Shown piece by piece: positions 1-9,070 of a DNA stretch of 48,450 bases. The stretch comes from Bacteroidota bacterium (lineage in GTDB: Bacteria > Bacteroidota > Bacteroidia > Chitinophagales > Chitinophagaceae). The DNA lies in the NCBI GenBank assembly GCA_026391455.1, contig JAPLEH010000016.1:1-48450 (forward strand), in the 5' to 3' direction. The notes beneath the pieces are model-generated. The model worked only from the letters and a program-made list of their open reading frames with translations. It did not search any database and was not told the origin of the DNA. Every line of letters begins with the position of its first letter. Within the stretch, counting starts at the first letter, position 1. Position numbers and translations under genes: made by a program.

Positions 1-222
1 CGCATACAAATTTGGACAGCGCTGATCTGCGATCTGCTCGTGCAGATCGTAAACAAAAACCTCACAATATCCAATAAAAGAAGATGGGCTTACGCTAATC
101 TGGCCTCCATCATTAAGCACCACTTAATGACTTATATAAACGTATGGAAGTTTCTGGCCAACCCGGAAAAAGCATTACTAAACTATAGAGAGCCTGGTCT
201 CCAAAAGGGTACGCTCTTCTGA
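1..222 (+). pseudogene. IS4-family transposase, C-terminal fragment (cut by window edge)
   Basis: The frame is open from base 1 to the TGA at 220-222 and gives 73 residues. The segments IQIWTALICDLL, WAYANLASIIKHHLMTY and FLANPEKALLNY, with the ending KGTLF, are what I recognise as the extreme C-terminus of Bacteroidota IS4-type DDE transposases. The catalytic DDE region would lie outside the window, so I cannot tell whether the element is intact. An apparent start codon at base 40 falls inside this frame and should not be taken as a separate gene. The right end of the element should lie between 223 and the icmF stop at 325. It is labelled as a fragment only because of the window edge; it may be a whole gene. 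Confidence 0.75.
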
Positions 223-324
223 TTAGGCACCTACCCAATCAAAACCATTATTTTATAAATCGCAAAAGACTCGTTATCAAACATTCAAGAAAATGAAGTA
301 CTTTTCCCCGGACAATAGTGATTA
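223..324. mobile_element. Probable right end of the IS4-type element
   Basis: About 100 non-coding bases separate the transposase stop from the icmF stop on the other strand. The terminal inverted repeat of the element is expected here, and the segment around 301-320 (ttttccccggacaatagtg) is a candidate. The partner repeat is outside the window, so neither the repeat nor a target duplication can be confirmed. No terminator hairpin for icmF is evident, which fits an insertion close behind that gene. Confidence 0.35.
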
Positions 325-3300
325 TCACATATTCCTCCTGTACTGCCCACCTACTTCATACAGCGCATGCGTGATCTGACCTAACGAACAATATTTTACA
401 GTTTCCATCAGTTGTGCAAACAGGTTACCATTGCGAATAGCTACTTCTTTGAGTTTGTTGAGCTCCTGAGCACTGCGTCCTTCATTTCGTTTCCAGAAAG
501 CGTTCAACGCCTGTATCTGTTGTTCTTTTTCTTCCGTAGTACTGCGTATCACTTCCGTAGGTAAAATGGTGGGGCTCCCTTTTTTATTTAAAAATGTATT
601 AACGCCGATCAGGGGCAATTCTCCGGAATGCTTCTGGTGTTCATAATACAGGCTCTCTTCCTGTATCTTATTCCGCTGGTACATGCGTTCCATGGCACCC
701 AGTACACCTCCCCGTTCGGTAAGGCGGTCAAATTCGGTGAGTACGGCTTCTTCCACGAGGTCGGTCAGTTCTTCAATGAGGAAAGACCCCTGGTTGGGGT
801 TTTCGTTTTTAGCGGTACCCAGTTCGCGGTTGATGATCAGTTGTATGGCCATGGCCCTCCGCACACTTTCTTCGGTAGGCGTGGTAATTGCTTCATCGTA
901 TGCATTGGTATGAAGCGAATTGCAATTATCATAGATCGCATACAATGCCTGCAGCGTGGTGCGTATATCGTTGAAATCGATCTCCTGTGCATGCAAACTT
1001 CTGCCCGATGTCTGAATATGATACTTGAGCATCTGGCTCCGCTTATTGGCCTTATACTTGTACTTCATGGCTTTGGCCCATATCCGTCGTGCCACTCTTC
1101 CGATCACACTGTATTCGGGGTCCATTCCATTGCTGAAGAAGAACGACAAATTCGGAGCAAAATCATCAATATTCATACCCCGGCTGAGGTAATACTCCAC
1201 ATAGGTAAACCCGTTGGCAAGTGTAAAGGCCAGTTGCGTAATAGGGTTGGCACCAGCCTCTGCGATATGATAGCCGCTGATGGATACCGAATAAAAATTG
1301 CGGATTTTTTCTTTGATAAAATATTCCTGCACATCACCCATCAGCTTGAGTGCAAACTCTGTAGAGAAAATACAGGTGTTTTGTGCCTGGTCTTCTTTCA
1401 AAATATCAGCCTGCACGGTGCCGCGTACCTGCATCAATGCATCTGCTTTTATTTTTTCATACACTTCGGCGGGTAACACATCTGCACCGGAGAGACCCAA
1501 TAAGCGTAAACCCAGCCCGTTGTTACCCGCTGGTAACACATTTTCGGGTTTGGTTAGTTCTTTCGGATGAACCGGTTTTCCCTGTATGCCGACATAACGG
1601 GGAAGCCCATCAATATCATATTTTGATTCGATCAGGCGGTTCACTTCGTCCCGCAGGTTGTTGGCAATAATATATTTCTCACATTGTTGATCAATAGCCG
1701 CATTCATGAAGAAGGCCAGTAATACGGGCGCCGGCCCGTTGATGGTCATGGAAACAGATGTCTTGGGGTCACAGAGATCAAAGCCGCTGTACAGTTTTTT
1801 GGCATCATCCACGGTGGCAATGCTTACACCGCTGTTGCCGATCTTTCCATATATATCGGGACGGTAATCCGGATCTTCCCCATATAAGGTAACACTGTCG
1901 AATGCAGTAGACAACCGTTTGGCCGGCTGGTCCACACTTACATAGTGAAAACGTTTATTGGTTCGTTCGGGTCCGCCTTCTCCGGCAAACATACGGGTGG
2001 GGTCTTCGCCTTCTCTTTTCAGCGGAAACACACCGGCTGTGAAAGGGAAATGCCCCGGTACATTTTCCTGTGCCTGCCACTGCAACAGATCACCCCAATC
2101 TTTATATTTGGGCAATACCACTTTAGGAATACGTGTACCACTCAGGCTTTTTGTGGTCATGGGTTGTTTGATCACTTTATCACGTACGGTGTATTCATAA
2201 AAATCCTTCTGGTATTCTTCCACTTTGTTGGGCCAGTTGGTCACCAATTTGCGGGCCACCGGGGTAAGTTGTTCGGTAAAAAAAGTGATCTGTTCCTGCA
2301 ATTGCTTTTTCAGATCATCATTACCGGATTTTGCCGCCGGCTGACTGAACAAATCCAACACACCCTGCAATTGATAGATTTTAGAGGCAATCGCGGCCTG
2401 ATCTTTTACCAACTGATCATAATTGCGGTTGTTCTCACTGATCTCGCTGAGATAACGGGTTCGGTTAGACGGAATAATGGCCTGTGAGACTTTCGCCGTT
2501 TCGGCAAACTGATAATCGCCAAATACAGTATTTGTTTTTACCAGTATCTTTTTCAGCATCCATTCAAACAGGTGATTCACGCCATCATCGTTGAACTTAC
2601 TGGCCATGGTTCCCACTACAGGAATCTCTTCATCTTTGGCCGTAAATAACTGATGGTTTCGCTTGTACTGTTTTTTTACATCTGCCAATGCATCGAGCGC
2701 ACCAGCTTTATCAAATTTATTGATACAGATCAGGTCTGCATAGTCCAGCATATTGATCTTTTCGAGTTGTGAAGCGGCACCGTACTCCGGCGTCATCACA
2801 TACATGCTTACATCACAATAATCAAGAATGCTGGCGTCGCTTTGTCCCACACCGGCACTTTCCAGAATAATAAAATCAAATCCTGCCGCTTTACAAATAT
2901 CAATAGCTTCCTGCACGGCTTTGCTGAGTGCGGTATTGTCATCGCGTGTGGCCAGGCTCCGCATGTAGGCACGGGGATGGGAGATGGCATTCATACGGAT
3001 ACGGTCACCCAGCAACGCACCACCCGTTTTTTTCTTGGAAGGATCTACAGAAATAACGGCAATCGTTTTATCCGTAAAGTTGTTGAGAAAACGGCGTACG
3101 ATCTCATCTGTTACCGATGATTTACCGGCACCTCCGGTACCGGTGATGCCCAAAACCGGACTGGTGTGTTTTTTCTCCGCAGCGCCGGCGAGTGTAATCA
3201 GTTCATTTACCTGAGTACTGTAATTGGATTCATTTTCTGCCAGGGAAATAGCGCGCGCAATACGACGGATATCTTTTACTTCATTCAGCGGCAGCTTACC

Positions 3301-3774
3301 ATTCCACCCCGGGTTCGTATTGGTTACAGTGGCAACTGTACTGCATTGTTCGATCACATCGGCGATCATCCCTTCAAGCCCCATCTGTCGGCCATCGTCC
3401 GGAGAATAAATGCGGGCGATACCGTATTGATGTAATTCTTCTATTTCATCGGGAAGGATGGTACCCCCTCCTCCTCCGAATATCTTTATATGGCCACATC
3501 CGTTTTCTTCAAGCAGGTCTTTCATGTATTTGAAAAACTCTACATGTCCGCCCTGATAACTCGTAATGGCGATACCCTGAGCATCTTCTTCGATGGCTGT
3601 CTCCACGATTTCCTTCACCGAACGGTTGTGCCCCAGGTGAATGATCTCTGCCCCTTTACTTTGCATGATGCGGCGCATGATATTGATGGCGGCATCATGC
3701 CCGTCGAAAAGGCTGGCGGCGGTAACGATACGCACACGGGCTGCGCCGGATACCTGGTCTGTAGTTGTATTCAT
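325..3774 (-). CDS. icmF: Fused acyl-CoA mutase IcmF (isobutyryl-CoA mutase type)
   Basis: This is an adenosylcobalamin-dependent mutase with its own G-protein chaperone fused in the middle, as in IcmF proteins that interconvert isobutyryl-CoA and n-butyryl-CoA. Residues 12-145 form the B12-binding domain, with the DGHDAA cobalamin loop (residues 24-29) and a glycine-rich segment FGGGGG near 99. Residues 205-410 form the MeaB-like GTPase, with a P-loop GTGGAGKSS at 212-220 and the NKFD guanine motif at 352-355. Residues from about 560 to 1149 form the TIM-barrel mutase domain, with [12 protein letters not shown] in the substrate region. The length of 1149 residues suits the fused family rather than separate MutA/MutB subunits. 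The ATG start at 3774 directly precedes the B12 domain. Substrate preference (isobutyryl versus pivalyl or isovaleryl) cannot be read from the sequence by eye. The gene is transcribed divergently from the amgK-like gene. Confidence 0.92.
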   Translation of the reverse strand: MNTTTDQVSGAARVRIVTAASLFDGHDAAINIMRRIMQSKGAEIIHLGHNRSVKEIVETAIEEDAQGIAITSYQGGHVEFFKYMKDLLEENGCGHIKIFGGGGGTILPDEIEELHQYGIARIYSPDDGRQMGLEGMIADVIEQCSTVATVTNTNPGWNGKLPLNEVKDIRRIARAISLAENESNYSTQVNELITLAGAAEKKHTSPVLGITGTGGAGKSSVTDEIVRRFLNNFTDKTIAVISVDPSKKKTGGALLGDRIRMNAISHPRAYMRSLATRDDNTALSKAVQEAIDICKAAGFDFIILESAGVGQSDASILDYCDVSMYVMTPEYGAASQLEKINMLDYADLICINKFDKAGALDALADVKKQYKRNHQLFTAKDEEIPVVGTMASKFNDDGVNHLFEWMLKKILVKTNTVFGDYQFAETAKVSQAIIPSNRTRYLSEISENNRNYDQLVKDQAAIASKIYQLQGVLDLFSQPAAKSGNDDLKKQLQEQITFFTEQLTPVARKLVTNWPNKVEEYQKDFYEYTVRDKVIKQPMTTKSLSGTRIPKVVLPKYKDWGDLLQWQAQENVPGHFPFTAGVFPLKREGEDPTRMFAGEGGPERTNKRFHYVSVDQPAKRLSTAFDSVTLYGEDPDYRPDIYGKIGNSGVSIATVDDAKKLYSGFDLCDPKTSVSMTINGPAPVLLAFFMNAAIDQQCEKYIIANNLRDEVNRLIESKYDIDGLPRYVGIQGKPVHPKELTKPENVLPAGNNGLGLRLLGLSGADVLPAEVYEKIKADALMQVRGTVQADILKEDQAQNTCIFSTEFALKLMGDVQEYFIKEKIRNFYSVSISGYHIAEAGANPITQLAFTLANGFTYVEYYLSRGMNIDDFAPNLSFFFSNGMDPEYSVIGRVARRIWAKAMKYKYKANKRSQMLKYHIQTSGRSLHAQEIDFNDIRTTLQALYAIYDNCNSLHTNAYDEAITTPTEESVRRAMAIQLIINRELGTAKNENPNQGSFLIEELTDLVEEAVLTEFDRLTERGGVLGAMERMYQRNKIQEESLYYEHQKHSGELPLIGVNTFLNKKGSPTILPTEVIRSTTEEKEQQIQALNAFWKRNEGRSAQELNKLKEVAIRNGNLFAQLMETVKYCSLGQITHALYEVGGQYRRNM

Positions 3775-3790
3775 AATTTATAGCAATAGG

Positions 3791-3798
3791 CAAATTTA
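3791..3798 (-). promoter_or_regulatory. Candidate -7 element of the icmF promoter
   Basis: Read on the minus strand the site is TAAATTTG, a full match to the Bacteroidota TAnnTTTG -7 element. It would place transcription start about 10 bases ahead of the icmF ATG. I see no good -33 TTG at the usual distance. Confidence 0.45.
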
Positions 3799-3857
3799 AT
3801 CCGAAAATCGGTATCCTACCAGTCGTTAGCATACTATTACGCCACCTGTCGTTTTGC

Positions 3858-3888
3858 CTTGTAAACGGCAGCCAATTTGCTACATTTG
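3858..3888 (+). promoter_or_regulatory. Bacteroidota promoter of the amgK-murU operon (CTTG-N19-TACATTTG)
   Basis: CTTG at 3858-3861 is followed after exactly 19 bases by TACATTTG at 3881-3888. This matches the TTG-N19-TAnnTTTG promoter described for Bacteroidota. The -7 element ends only four bases before the ATG at 3893, so transcription would begin at or next to the start codon and the mRNA would be leaderless or nearly so. Confidence 0.6.
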
Positions 3889-3892
3889 CCGC

Positions 3893-5380
3893 ATGCAACT
3901 ACAAGTGGAACAAATTCAGTTTTTATATACAAAATGGAAAGGGAAGCCCCCTCTTTCCACTGATCTGCTGCCCCAAAGTGGCAGTGAGCGTCGCTATTTC
4001 CGGATGCATGGCGAGGATGGCACGGTGATCGGAACATATGGGGCCAATATCAAAGAAAATGAGACCTTCATCTATTTCTGCCGCCATTTTTCAGAATCCG
4101 GACTCTGTGTGCCGGAAATCTTTGCAGTAAGTGAGGACGGAGAGTATTACCTGCAGCAGGATTTCGGGGATACTTCCCTGTTGAACCGGCTGGAAACAGA
4201 AGGTTTCACACCCGGGATTTATGCGCTTTTTCGCAGCAGCCTGTCCTCCCTTGCCCAATTACAGGTGAATGGCCACCAGGGGTTGGATTATACCCGTTGC
4301 CTTACCAATGCCGAATTCGGGAAGCAGGCTATCATGGCGGACCTTTTGTATTTTAAATATTATTTTCTCGATGCCCTGCGAAAGCCCTATGATAAGCAAA
4401 AACTCATTGATGATTTCGAAGCACTGAGTAACTATCTCACCCATACAGAATATAAATATTTTATGTTCCGTGATTTCCAGAGCAGGAATATCATGGTTAG
4501 TTCCGCACCGGAATCCGGAGGTACAGATGGCATACATTTTATCGATTTTCAGGGCGGAATGCTTGGCGCTCCGCAATATGATGTGGCTTCCATGCTCTGG
4601 CAGGCAAGGGCCAATTTGCCGGATGAATGGAAAGAGGGTTTGCTGGAAGATTATATCAGCAGCTTTGAAGCGATCATCGGGCAACAGGTAGATCGGAATA
4701 TATTTCGCAGTCAGTACAATGGCTATGTGCTGATCCGTTTGTTGCAAGTATTGGGCGCCTATGGATTCCGGGGATTATTTGAACGAAAGGCACAGTTTCT
4801 AACCAGTATTCCGCTGGCCTTGCGCAATCTTCGTGATTTTTTTAACAACCACAGTGTGGGTATTTCGCTTCCTGAATTCAGAAAAGTGCTGGACATCTGT
4901 GTGGCCGATGAAGTGATCCTTCAATTCACCCCCACCCAGGCCACCGAAACTACTCCGCTCCTCATAAAAGTGAGCAGTTTCTCTTTCCGCAAACAAATAC
5001 CGGCAGACAACAGTGGTAACGGAGGGGGATTTATATTTGATTGCCGGGGCATATTGAACCCCGGGCGGGTAGACAGTATGAAAACACAAACGGGCCGCGA
5101 TAAAGAAGTAAAAGATTTTCTGGAACAGCAAACAAAAATGCCGGATTTTCTCAACAGTGTATTTGATATTGTAGACATCACGGTAGAAGAATATATCAAA
5201 CGGGGTTTTGAAAGCCTGATGGTAAGCTTTGGCTGTACCGGGGGGCAGCACCGGAGTGTATACGCTGCCGATGCCATGGCGCGGCATTTAAAAAATAAAT
5301 TCAGGGTGAAAATCGAACTCACCCATATAGAACAGGAAGCGAAGAACTGGCAGAACCCCTTGCCTGAAAAAAAAGATTAA
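3893..5380 (+). CDS. amgK: AmgK-like amino-sugar kinase fused to a RapZ C-terminal domain
   Basis: The first roughly 340 residues are an aminoglycoside-phosphotransferase-fold kinase. The catalytic loop is FRDFQSRN (Asp194, Asn199 counted from the ATG at 3893) and the metal-binding segment is FIDFQGG. This pattern fits AmgK, the kinase that phosphorylates the anomeric hydroxyl of N-acetylmuramate or N-acetylglucosamine in peptidoglycan salvage. Residues about 370-480 match the C-terminal half of RapZ: FDCRGILNPGR, TGRD, then SFGCTGGQHRSV. In enterobacterial RapZ that domain senses glucosamine-6-phosphate. The N-terminal RapZ kinase domain is absent. A TTG 39 bases upstream is open in frame, but the ATG at 3893 fits the promoter position better. 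The murU-like gene follows 9 bases downstream, which supports a shared salvage pathway. The sugar-kinase role is inferred from motifs and from this pairing. Confidence 0.8.
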   Translation: MQLQVEQIQFLYTKWKGKPPLSTDLLPQSGSERRYFRMHGEDGTVIGTYGANIKENETFIYFCRHFSESGLCVPEIFAVSEDGEYYLQQDFGDTSLLNRLETEGFTPGIYALFRSSLSSLAQLQVNGHQGLDYTRCLTNAEFGKQAIMADLLYFKYYFLDALRKPYDKQKLIDDFEALSNYLTHTEYKYFMFRDFQSRNIMVSSAPESGGTDGIHFIDFQGGMLGAPQYDVASMLWQARANLPDEWKEGLLEDYISSFEAIIGQQVDRNIFRSQYNGYVLIRLLQVLGAYGFRGLFERKAQFLTSIPLALRNLRDFFNNHSVGISLPEFRKVLDICVADEVILQFTPTQATETTPLLIKVSSFSFRKQIPADNSGNGGGFIFDCRGILNPGRVDSMKTQTGRDKEVKDFLEQQTKMPDFLNSVFDIVDITVEEYIKRGFESLMVSFGCTGGQHRSVYAADAMARHLKNKFRVKIELTHIEQEAKNWQNPLPEKKD

Positions 5381-5389
5381 CTGAATCGC

Positions 5390-6154
5390 ATGCAAACAAA
5401 TCCGAACTCAATACCTGGCAAACACTCCCTTGATGCGATGATATTCAGTGCGGGACTGGGTACCCGTTTTAAACCCTGGACCGATAAACATCCAAAGGCC
5501 CTCGCACCTGTGAATGGAAAAACTTTATTGCAACGAAACATTGAATACCTGCAGCAATATGGTATTCGTAATGTGATCGTGAATGTTCACCATTTTGCCG
5601 AGCAGATCGAAAAGGCGATAGCTGATAACCAGGGTTGGGGAAGCCGGGTTCGTATCAGCGATGAACGCAATGAAGTACTTGAAACAGGGGGTGGATTGCT
5701 GAAAGCCCGATCACTCTTTACTCCCGGACAACGTTTCATTACGTGCAATGTGGATATTCTTACCGATCTGGACATACACAAGCTGGTTCAGTTTCATGAA
5801 CAAAAAAATGCGCTGATCTCATTTGGCATCACCAACCGGATTTCTTCCCGCAACCTATTGTTCAACAGAGACGGGCGCTTATGCGGCTGGAAGAATAATA
5901 CTACCGGGGAACAACGGATAAGTATAAACGAAAATGAACTGGTTCCCAAAGCCTATAGTTGTGTGGTGGTTTTCGAATATGCGGTTTTTGAACTGATGAA
6001 ACAGCATGGGTTTACCGGTAAGTTCTCGCTGATCGATGTGTACCTCGAACTGGCTGCTGAGCATCTGATCATGGGCTTCGACCATTCCGGCGACCGGCTG
6101 GTTGATGTGGGCAAACCCGCTTCCGTAGCAGTCGCGGAATCCCTGTTCCCTTAA
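5390..6154 (+). CDS. murU: MurU-like sugar-1-phosphate nucleotidyltransferase
   Basis: This 254-residue protein has a GT-A-type nucleotidyltransferase fold. The N-terminal signature is FSAGLGTRFKPWTDKHPKAL at residues 19-38, followed by VNVHHFAEQI, which is typical of the MurU group, and the metal-site region NVDILTDL near residue 120. MurU transfers UMP to N-acetylmuramate-1-phosphate, giving UDP-MurNAc without de novo MurA/MurB synthesis. The gene directly follows the AmgK-like kinase that would supply the sugar-1-phosphate, so the two are probably co-transcribed and translated as a pathway pair. Mannose-1-phosphate guanylyltransferase is the main alternative reading, because the families are close. 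The neighbour makes MurU the better call. Confidence 0.78.
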   Translation: MQTNPNSIPGKHSLDAMIFSAGLGTRFKPWTDKHPKALAPVNGKTLLQRNIEYLQQYGIRNVIVNVHHFAEQIEKAIADNQGWGSRVRISDERNEVLETGGGLLKARSLFTPGQRFITCNVDILTDLDIHKLVQFHEQKNALISFGITNRISSRNLLFNRDGRLCGWKNNTTGEQRISINENELVPKAYSCVVVFEYAVFELMKQHGFTGKFSLIDVYLELAAEHLIMGFDHSGDRLVDVGKPASVAVAESLFP

Positions 6155-6258
6155 TCAATACGACCCGGTTTTTTATATAAAGATTTGTAAATACCTTTCA
6201 GACGGTAGACCAGATGCATCCTTTTACTGTATCTTTCACACTTTAATTAAAGCGATTT

Positions 6259-8214
6259 ATGAAGAAATTAGTCCTTGCCATTGCAGGCAGTATCTTTTTC
6301 GTTACCCTCTTTGCACAATCTGTATACGACCACAAAGAAGCATTCAACCCCCAGTTTTACCCGTACCCCGGCAATGATTACCGCAGTGCCAGCGGTGAAC
6401 CCGGACCAAAGTACTGGCAAAACCGGGCGGACTATACCATTAACTGTTCACTCGATACCGCTAATCACCGGGTAAGCGGGCAGGTGGAGATTTCTTACAC
6501 CAACAATAGTCCCGACAAGCTGAAGTTTCTCTGGTTGCAACTTGACCAGAATATTTACCAGAAAAATTCACGCGGATCGTCCACCACTACCGAAACAGGT
6601 GGTCGTTGGGCCAATGCTAATTTTACGGATGGATATGTGATCAAATCCATCAATGTCAGTTATAATGGCAAAGCCTATACGCCCAAATACAACACTTCGG
6701 ACACCCGGATGCAGGTATGGCTGCAGGATGCCTTACAGTCAGCCGGTGGCAATATCAAACTGACCATACAGTTTGAATTTACAGTGCCTGAATATGGTAC
6801 CGACCGCATGGGGCGGCTGCAAACCAAAAACGGAATGATTTACGAAGTGGCACAATGGTATCCCCGTTTGGCGGTGTATGATGATTTACAGGGATGGAAT
6901 ACGATGCCTTACCTCGGCGCGGGAGAGTTCTACCTCGAATATGGTGATATTGACTTTACTGTATCTGCACCTTCCAACCTGATCGTAGCTGGCTCGGGTG
7001 AATTGCTGAATCCGCAGGATTGTTATACGGCGGAGCAAATGAAACGTTGGAACGAAGCAAAGAACAGTGATAAAACGGTGATGATACGCAGTGGTAAAGA
7101 AGTAAATGATCCGAACTCCCGGCCTAAAACAGCGTATACCAACTGGCATTTTAAGATCACCAATACACGGGATGTGGCCTGGGCTGCATCGAAAGCCTTC
7201 ATACAGGATGCGGCTAAGATCAATTTACCGAGTGGTAAAAAATGTTTGGCCATCAGCGTATATCCGGCAGAAAGTGCTACACCTAAAGCCTGGCAGCGCT
7301 CCACTGAATTTACCAAAGCCAGTATTGAATTCTATTCTGCCAAATGGTTTGAATTCCCCTATCCTGCTGCCACCAATGTAGCCGGCATTGTAGGCGGAAT
7401 GGAGTATCCCGGAATTGTGTTTTGCAGTTCGGGTGCCAGTGGTCAGGATCTTTGGGGTGTAACGGATCATGAGTTCGGCCATACCTGGTTCCCGATGATC
7501 GTGGGTAGTAATGAACGCAAATATGCCTGGATGGATGAAGGTTTCAATACTTTCATTAATGATGGTTCTACAGAAGCTTTCAACAAAGGAGAGTTTAATA
7601 AAAAAAGTGCGTTTGAAGATCCCTCTTCCCCATTCATGATCAAATATATGTTCGGAGAAAACATGGATGGCTTGTATAATTCACCTGAAGTAATTCAGCA
7701 GAATAATCTGGGTGTGGCTGCTTACCTGAAACCCGGCTATATGCTTACCGTATTGCGGGATGCCGTATTGGGTCGTGAACGTTTTGAAGCAGCTTTCCGT
7801 GAATATGTAAATCGCTGGGCGTTCAAACATCCCACCCCCTGGGATTTCTTTCATACCATGGAAAATGTATCCGGCGAAGACCTCGGCTGGTTCTGGAGAG
7901 CCTGGGTGCTCAACGACTGGAAAATGGATATGACCGTAAAAGAAATAATGTATGCCGATGAGAAACCGGAAAATGGCGCTGAGATCACCATTGAGAACCT
8001 GGAAAAAATGCCGATGCCTGTTACCGTGCTGATCAAAGAGACCAATGGCAAACAACATAGAATTGATCTGCCGGTAGAAGTATGGCAGCGCGGTGCTGAA
8101 TGGAAATTCAAGGCACCCACCACCAGTGAAATATCCGAAGTGGTGCTCGACCCCGATAAAAAACTACCCGAATGGAACCGGGATAATAATACCTGGAAGA
8201 AAAAAGGATTTTAA
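6259..8214 (+). CDS. Secreted M1-family zinc metallopeptidase
   Basis: This is a 651-residue exported peptidase. A signal peptide (KKLVLAIAGSIFFVTLFAQS) is followed by the beta-rich N-terminal domain of M1 aminopeptidases. The exopeptidase-type motif appears as GGMEYPG near residue 377 in place of GAMEN. The zinc site is HEFGH (His404, His408), with the third ligand Glu427 in WMDEGFNTF, giving the M1 spacing HExxH-x18-E. The C-terminal part is shorter than in full-length aminopeptidase N. Proteins like this in Bacteroidota usually sit in the periplasm or outer membrane and process peptides. No T9SS sorting domain is visible. A rho-independent terminator follows six bases after the stop codon. 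Confidence 0.9.
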   Translation: MKKLVLAIAGSIFFVTLFAQSVYDHKEAFNPQFYPYPGNDYRSASGEPGPKYWQNRADYTINCSLDTANHRVSGQVEISYTNNSPDKLKFLWLQLDQNIYQKNSRGSSTTTETGGRWANANFTDGYVIKSINVSYNGKAYTPKYNTSDTRMQVWLQDALQSAGGNIKLTIQFEFTVPEYGTDRMGRLQTKNGMIYEVAQWYPRLAVYDDLQGWNTMPYLGAGEFYLEYGDIDFTVSAPSNLIVAGSGELLNPQDCYTAEQMKRWNEAKNSDKTVMIRSGKEVNDPNSRPKTAYTNWHFKITNTRDVAWAASKAFIQDAAKINLPSGKKCLAISVYPAESATPKAWQRSTEFTKASIEFYSAKWFEFPYPAATNVAGIVGGMEYPGIVFCSSGASGQDLWGVTDHEFGHTWFPMIVGSNERKYAWMDEGFNTFINDGSTEAFNKGEFNKKSAFEDPSSPFMIKYMFGENMDGLYNSPEVIQQNNLGVAAYLKPGYMLTVLRDAVLGRERFEAAFREYVNRWAFKHPTPWDFFHTMENVSGEDLGWFWRAWVLNDWKMDMTVKEIMYADEKPENGAEITIENLEKMPMPVTVLIKETNGKQHRIDLPVEVWQRGAEWKFKAPTTSEISEVVLDPDKKLPEWNRDNNTWKKKGF

Positions 8215-8220
8215 TTAAAT

Positions 8221-8248
8221 AACCCCCGCAAGTTGCGGGGGTTTCTTC
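8221..8248 (+). terminator. Rho-independent terminator of the M1 peptidase gene
   Basis: AACCCCCGCAA at 8221-8231 pairs with TTGCGGGGGTT at 8233-8243 and is followed by a short T-rich stretch. The stem is strong and GC-rich. It ends two bases before the start codon of the next gene, so the hairpin also occupies that gene's ribosome-binding region. Confidence 0.8.
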
Positions 8249-8249
8249 T

Positions 8250-9065
8250 ATGAAGTACTGCATCGTAATATTGGGAATCATCTGTCTGTCAGCATGCTCA
8301 GACTCCGTAACGGAAAAGAAATCTGTTGCACCTGTTGAACCATCCTTTACCGAAATCATCAGCACTTTTGATAAGGCGCAGGATAGCCTGGCGGGACGTG
8401 ACACTTCAAATCAGTTAGAATATTTAAACAGAAAATTCTTAGCAGACCTAATCAGTAAAAAGGATAGTATTTTTCAATACCCTTATACCATGGAAAATGG
8501 GATAAAATTCGCATTTTCCCCTGATAGAAATGTTGCCATTGTATCCTGGAATACGTGGATGGGTGGCACGATGCTTGATTTCATAGCAGTTCTTTTTTAC
8601 AAGGAAAAAGATAGCATAGGGCATCAGATCATCACTTATCCAGGTGAAGAAGATTTGGGAAGTTCCTATTGCTGGTATGATACAATTGCCATGGTACAGG
8701 AAGGAAACAATAAAATATATCTCGCTCATGGCTATGGAAGAGGATCCACCGCTCTATGGTGGGAAAATCTCGTAGCGTATACGTATATCAAAGGAACATT
8801 ACAACGCGCAGCCCTGTTTCCCGTATTTGATGAAATAATTTACGGAGAAGTAAGCGATACCTTGACCGACCAGATTTTTCTGGAACTGGATACGCACTAT
8901 ACAGATAAAACAATCTGGACTGACCGTCCGGGAATTTCATTTATCAATACCGGTAAAAAACTCAAAGTGCCGCTCATTACTCCAGAAGGCGGTAATACAA
9001 AATACTATCATATTTTGGAGTTTGACGGCAAGAAATATCAAATACAATCAAGGGTGTCCGATTAA
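8250..9065 (+). CDS. Lipoprotein of unknown function
   Basis: The 271-residue product begins with a lipoprotein signal, KYCIVILGIICLSAC, with the lipobox LSAC and the lipidated cysteine at residue 16. An Asp-Ser-Asp-type charged stretch follows, as in many exported Bacteroidota lipoproteins. The body is rich in beta-type sequence with several Trp and Tyr (for example SWNTWMGG and YGRGSTALWW), but I recognise no family. The start codon lies immediately behind the terminator hairpin of the preceding gene, so expression may depend on readthrough or on a promoter inside the hairpin region. It converges with the metallophosphoesterase gene, leaving only five bases between the two stops. Confidence 0.75.
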   Translation: MKYCIVILGIICLSACSDSVTEKKSVAPVEPSFTEIISTFDKAQDSLAGRDTSNQLEYLNRKFLADLISKKDSIFQYPYTMENGIKFAFSPDRNVAIVSWNTWMGGTMLDFIAVLFYKEKDSIGHQIITYPGEEDLGSSYCWYDTIAMVQEGNNKIYLAHGYGRGSTALWWENLVAYTYIKGTLQRAALFPVFDEIIYGEVSDTLTDQIFLELDTHYTDKTIWTDRPGISFINTGKKLKVPLITPEGGNTKYYHILEFDGKKYQIQSRVSD

Positions 9066-9070
9066 AACCA

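Noticed and set aside
628-1476. 282-residue open frame antisense to icmF
   Set aside because: It lies wholly inside a conserved mutase coding sequence, and its translation has no recognisable domain. It is a shadow of the real gene, as are the other antisense frames in icmF.
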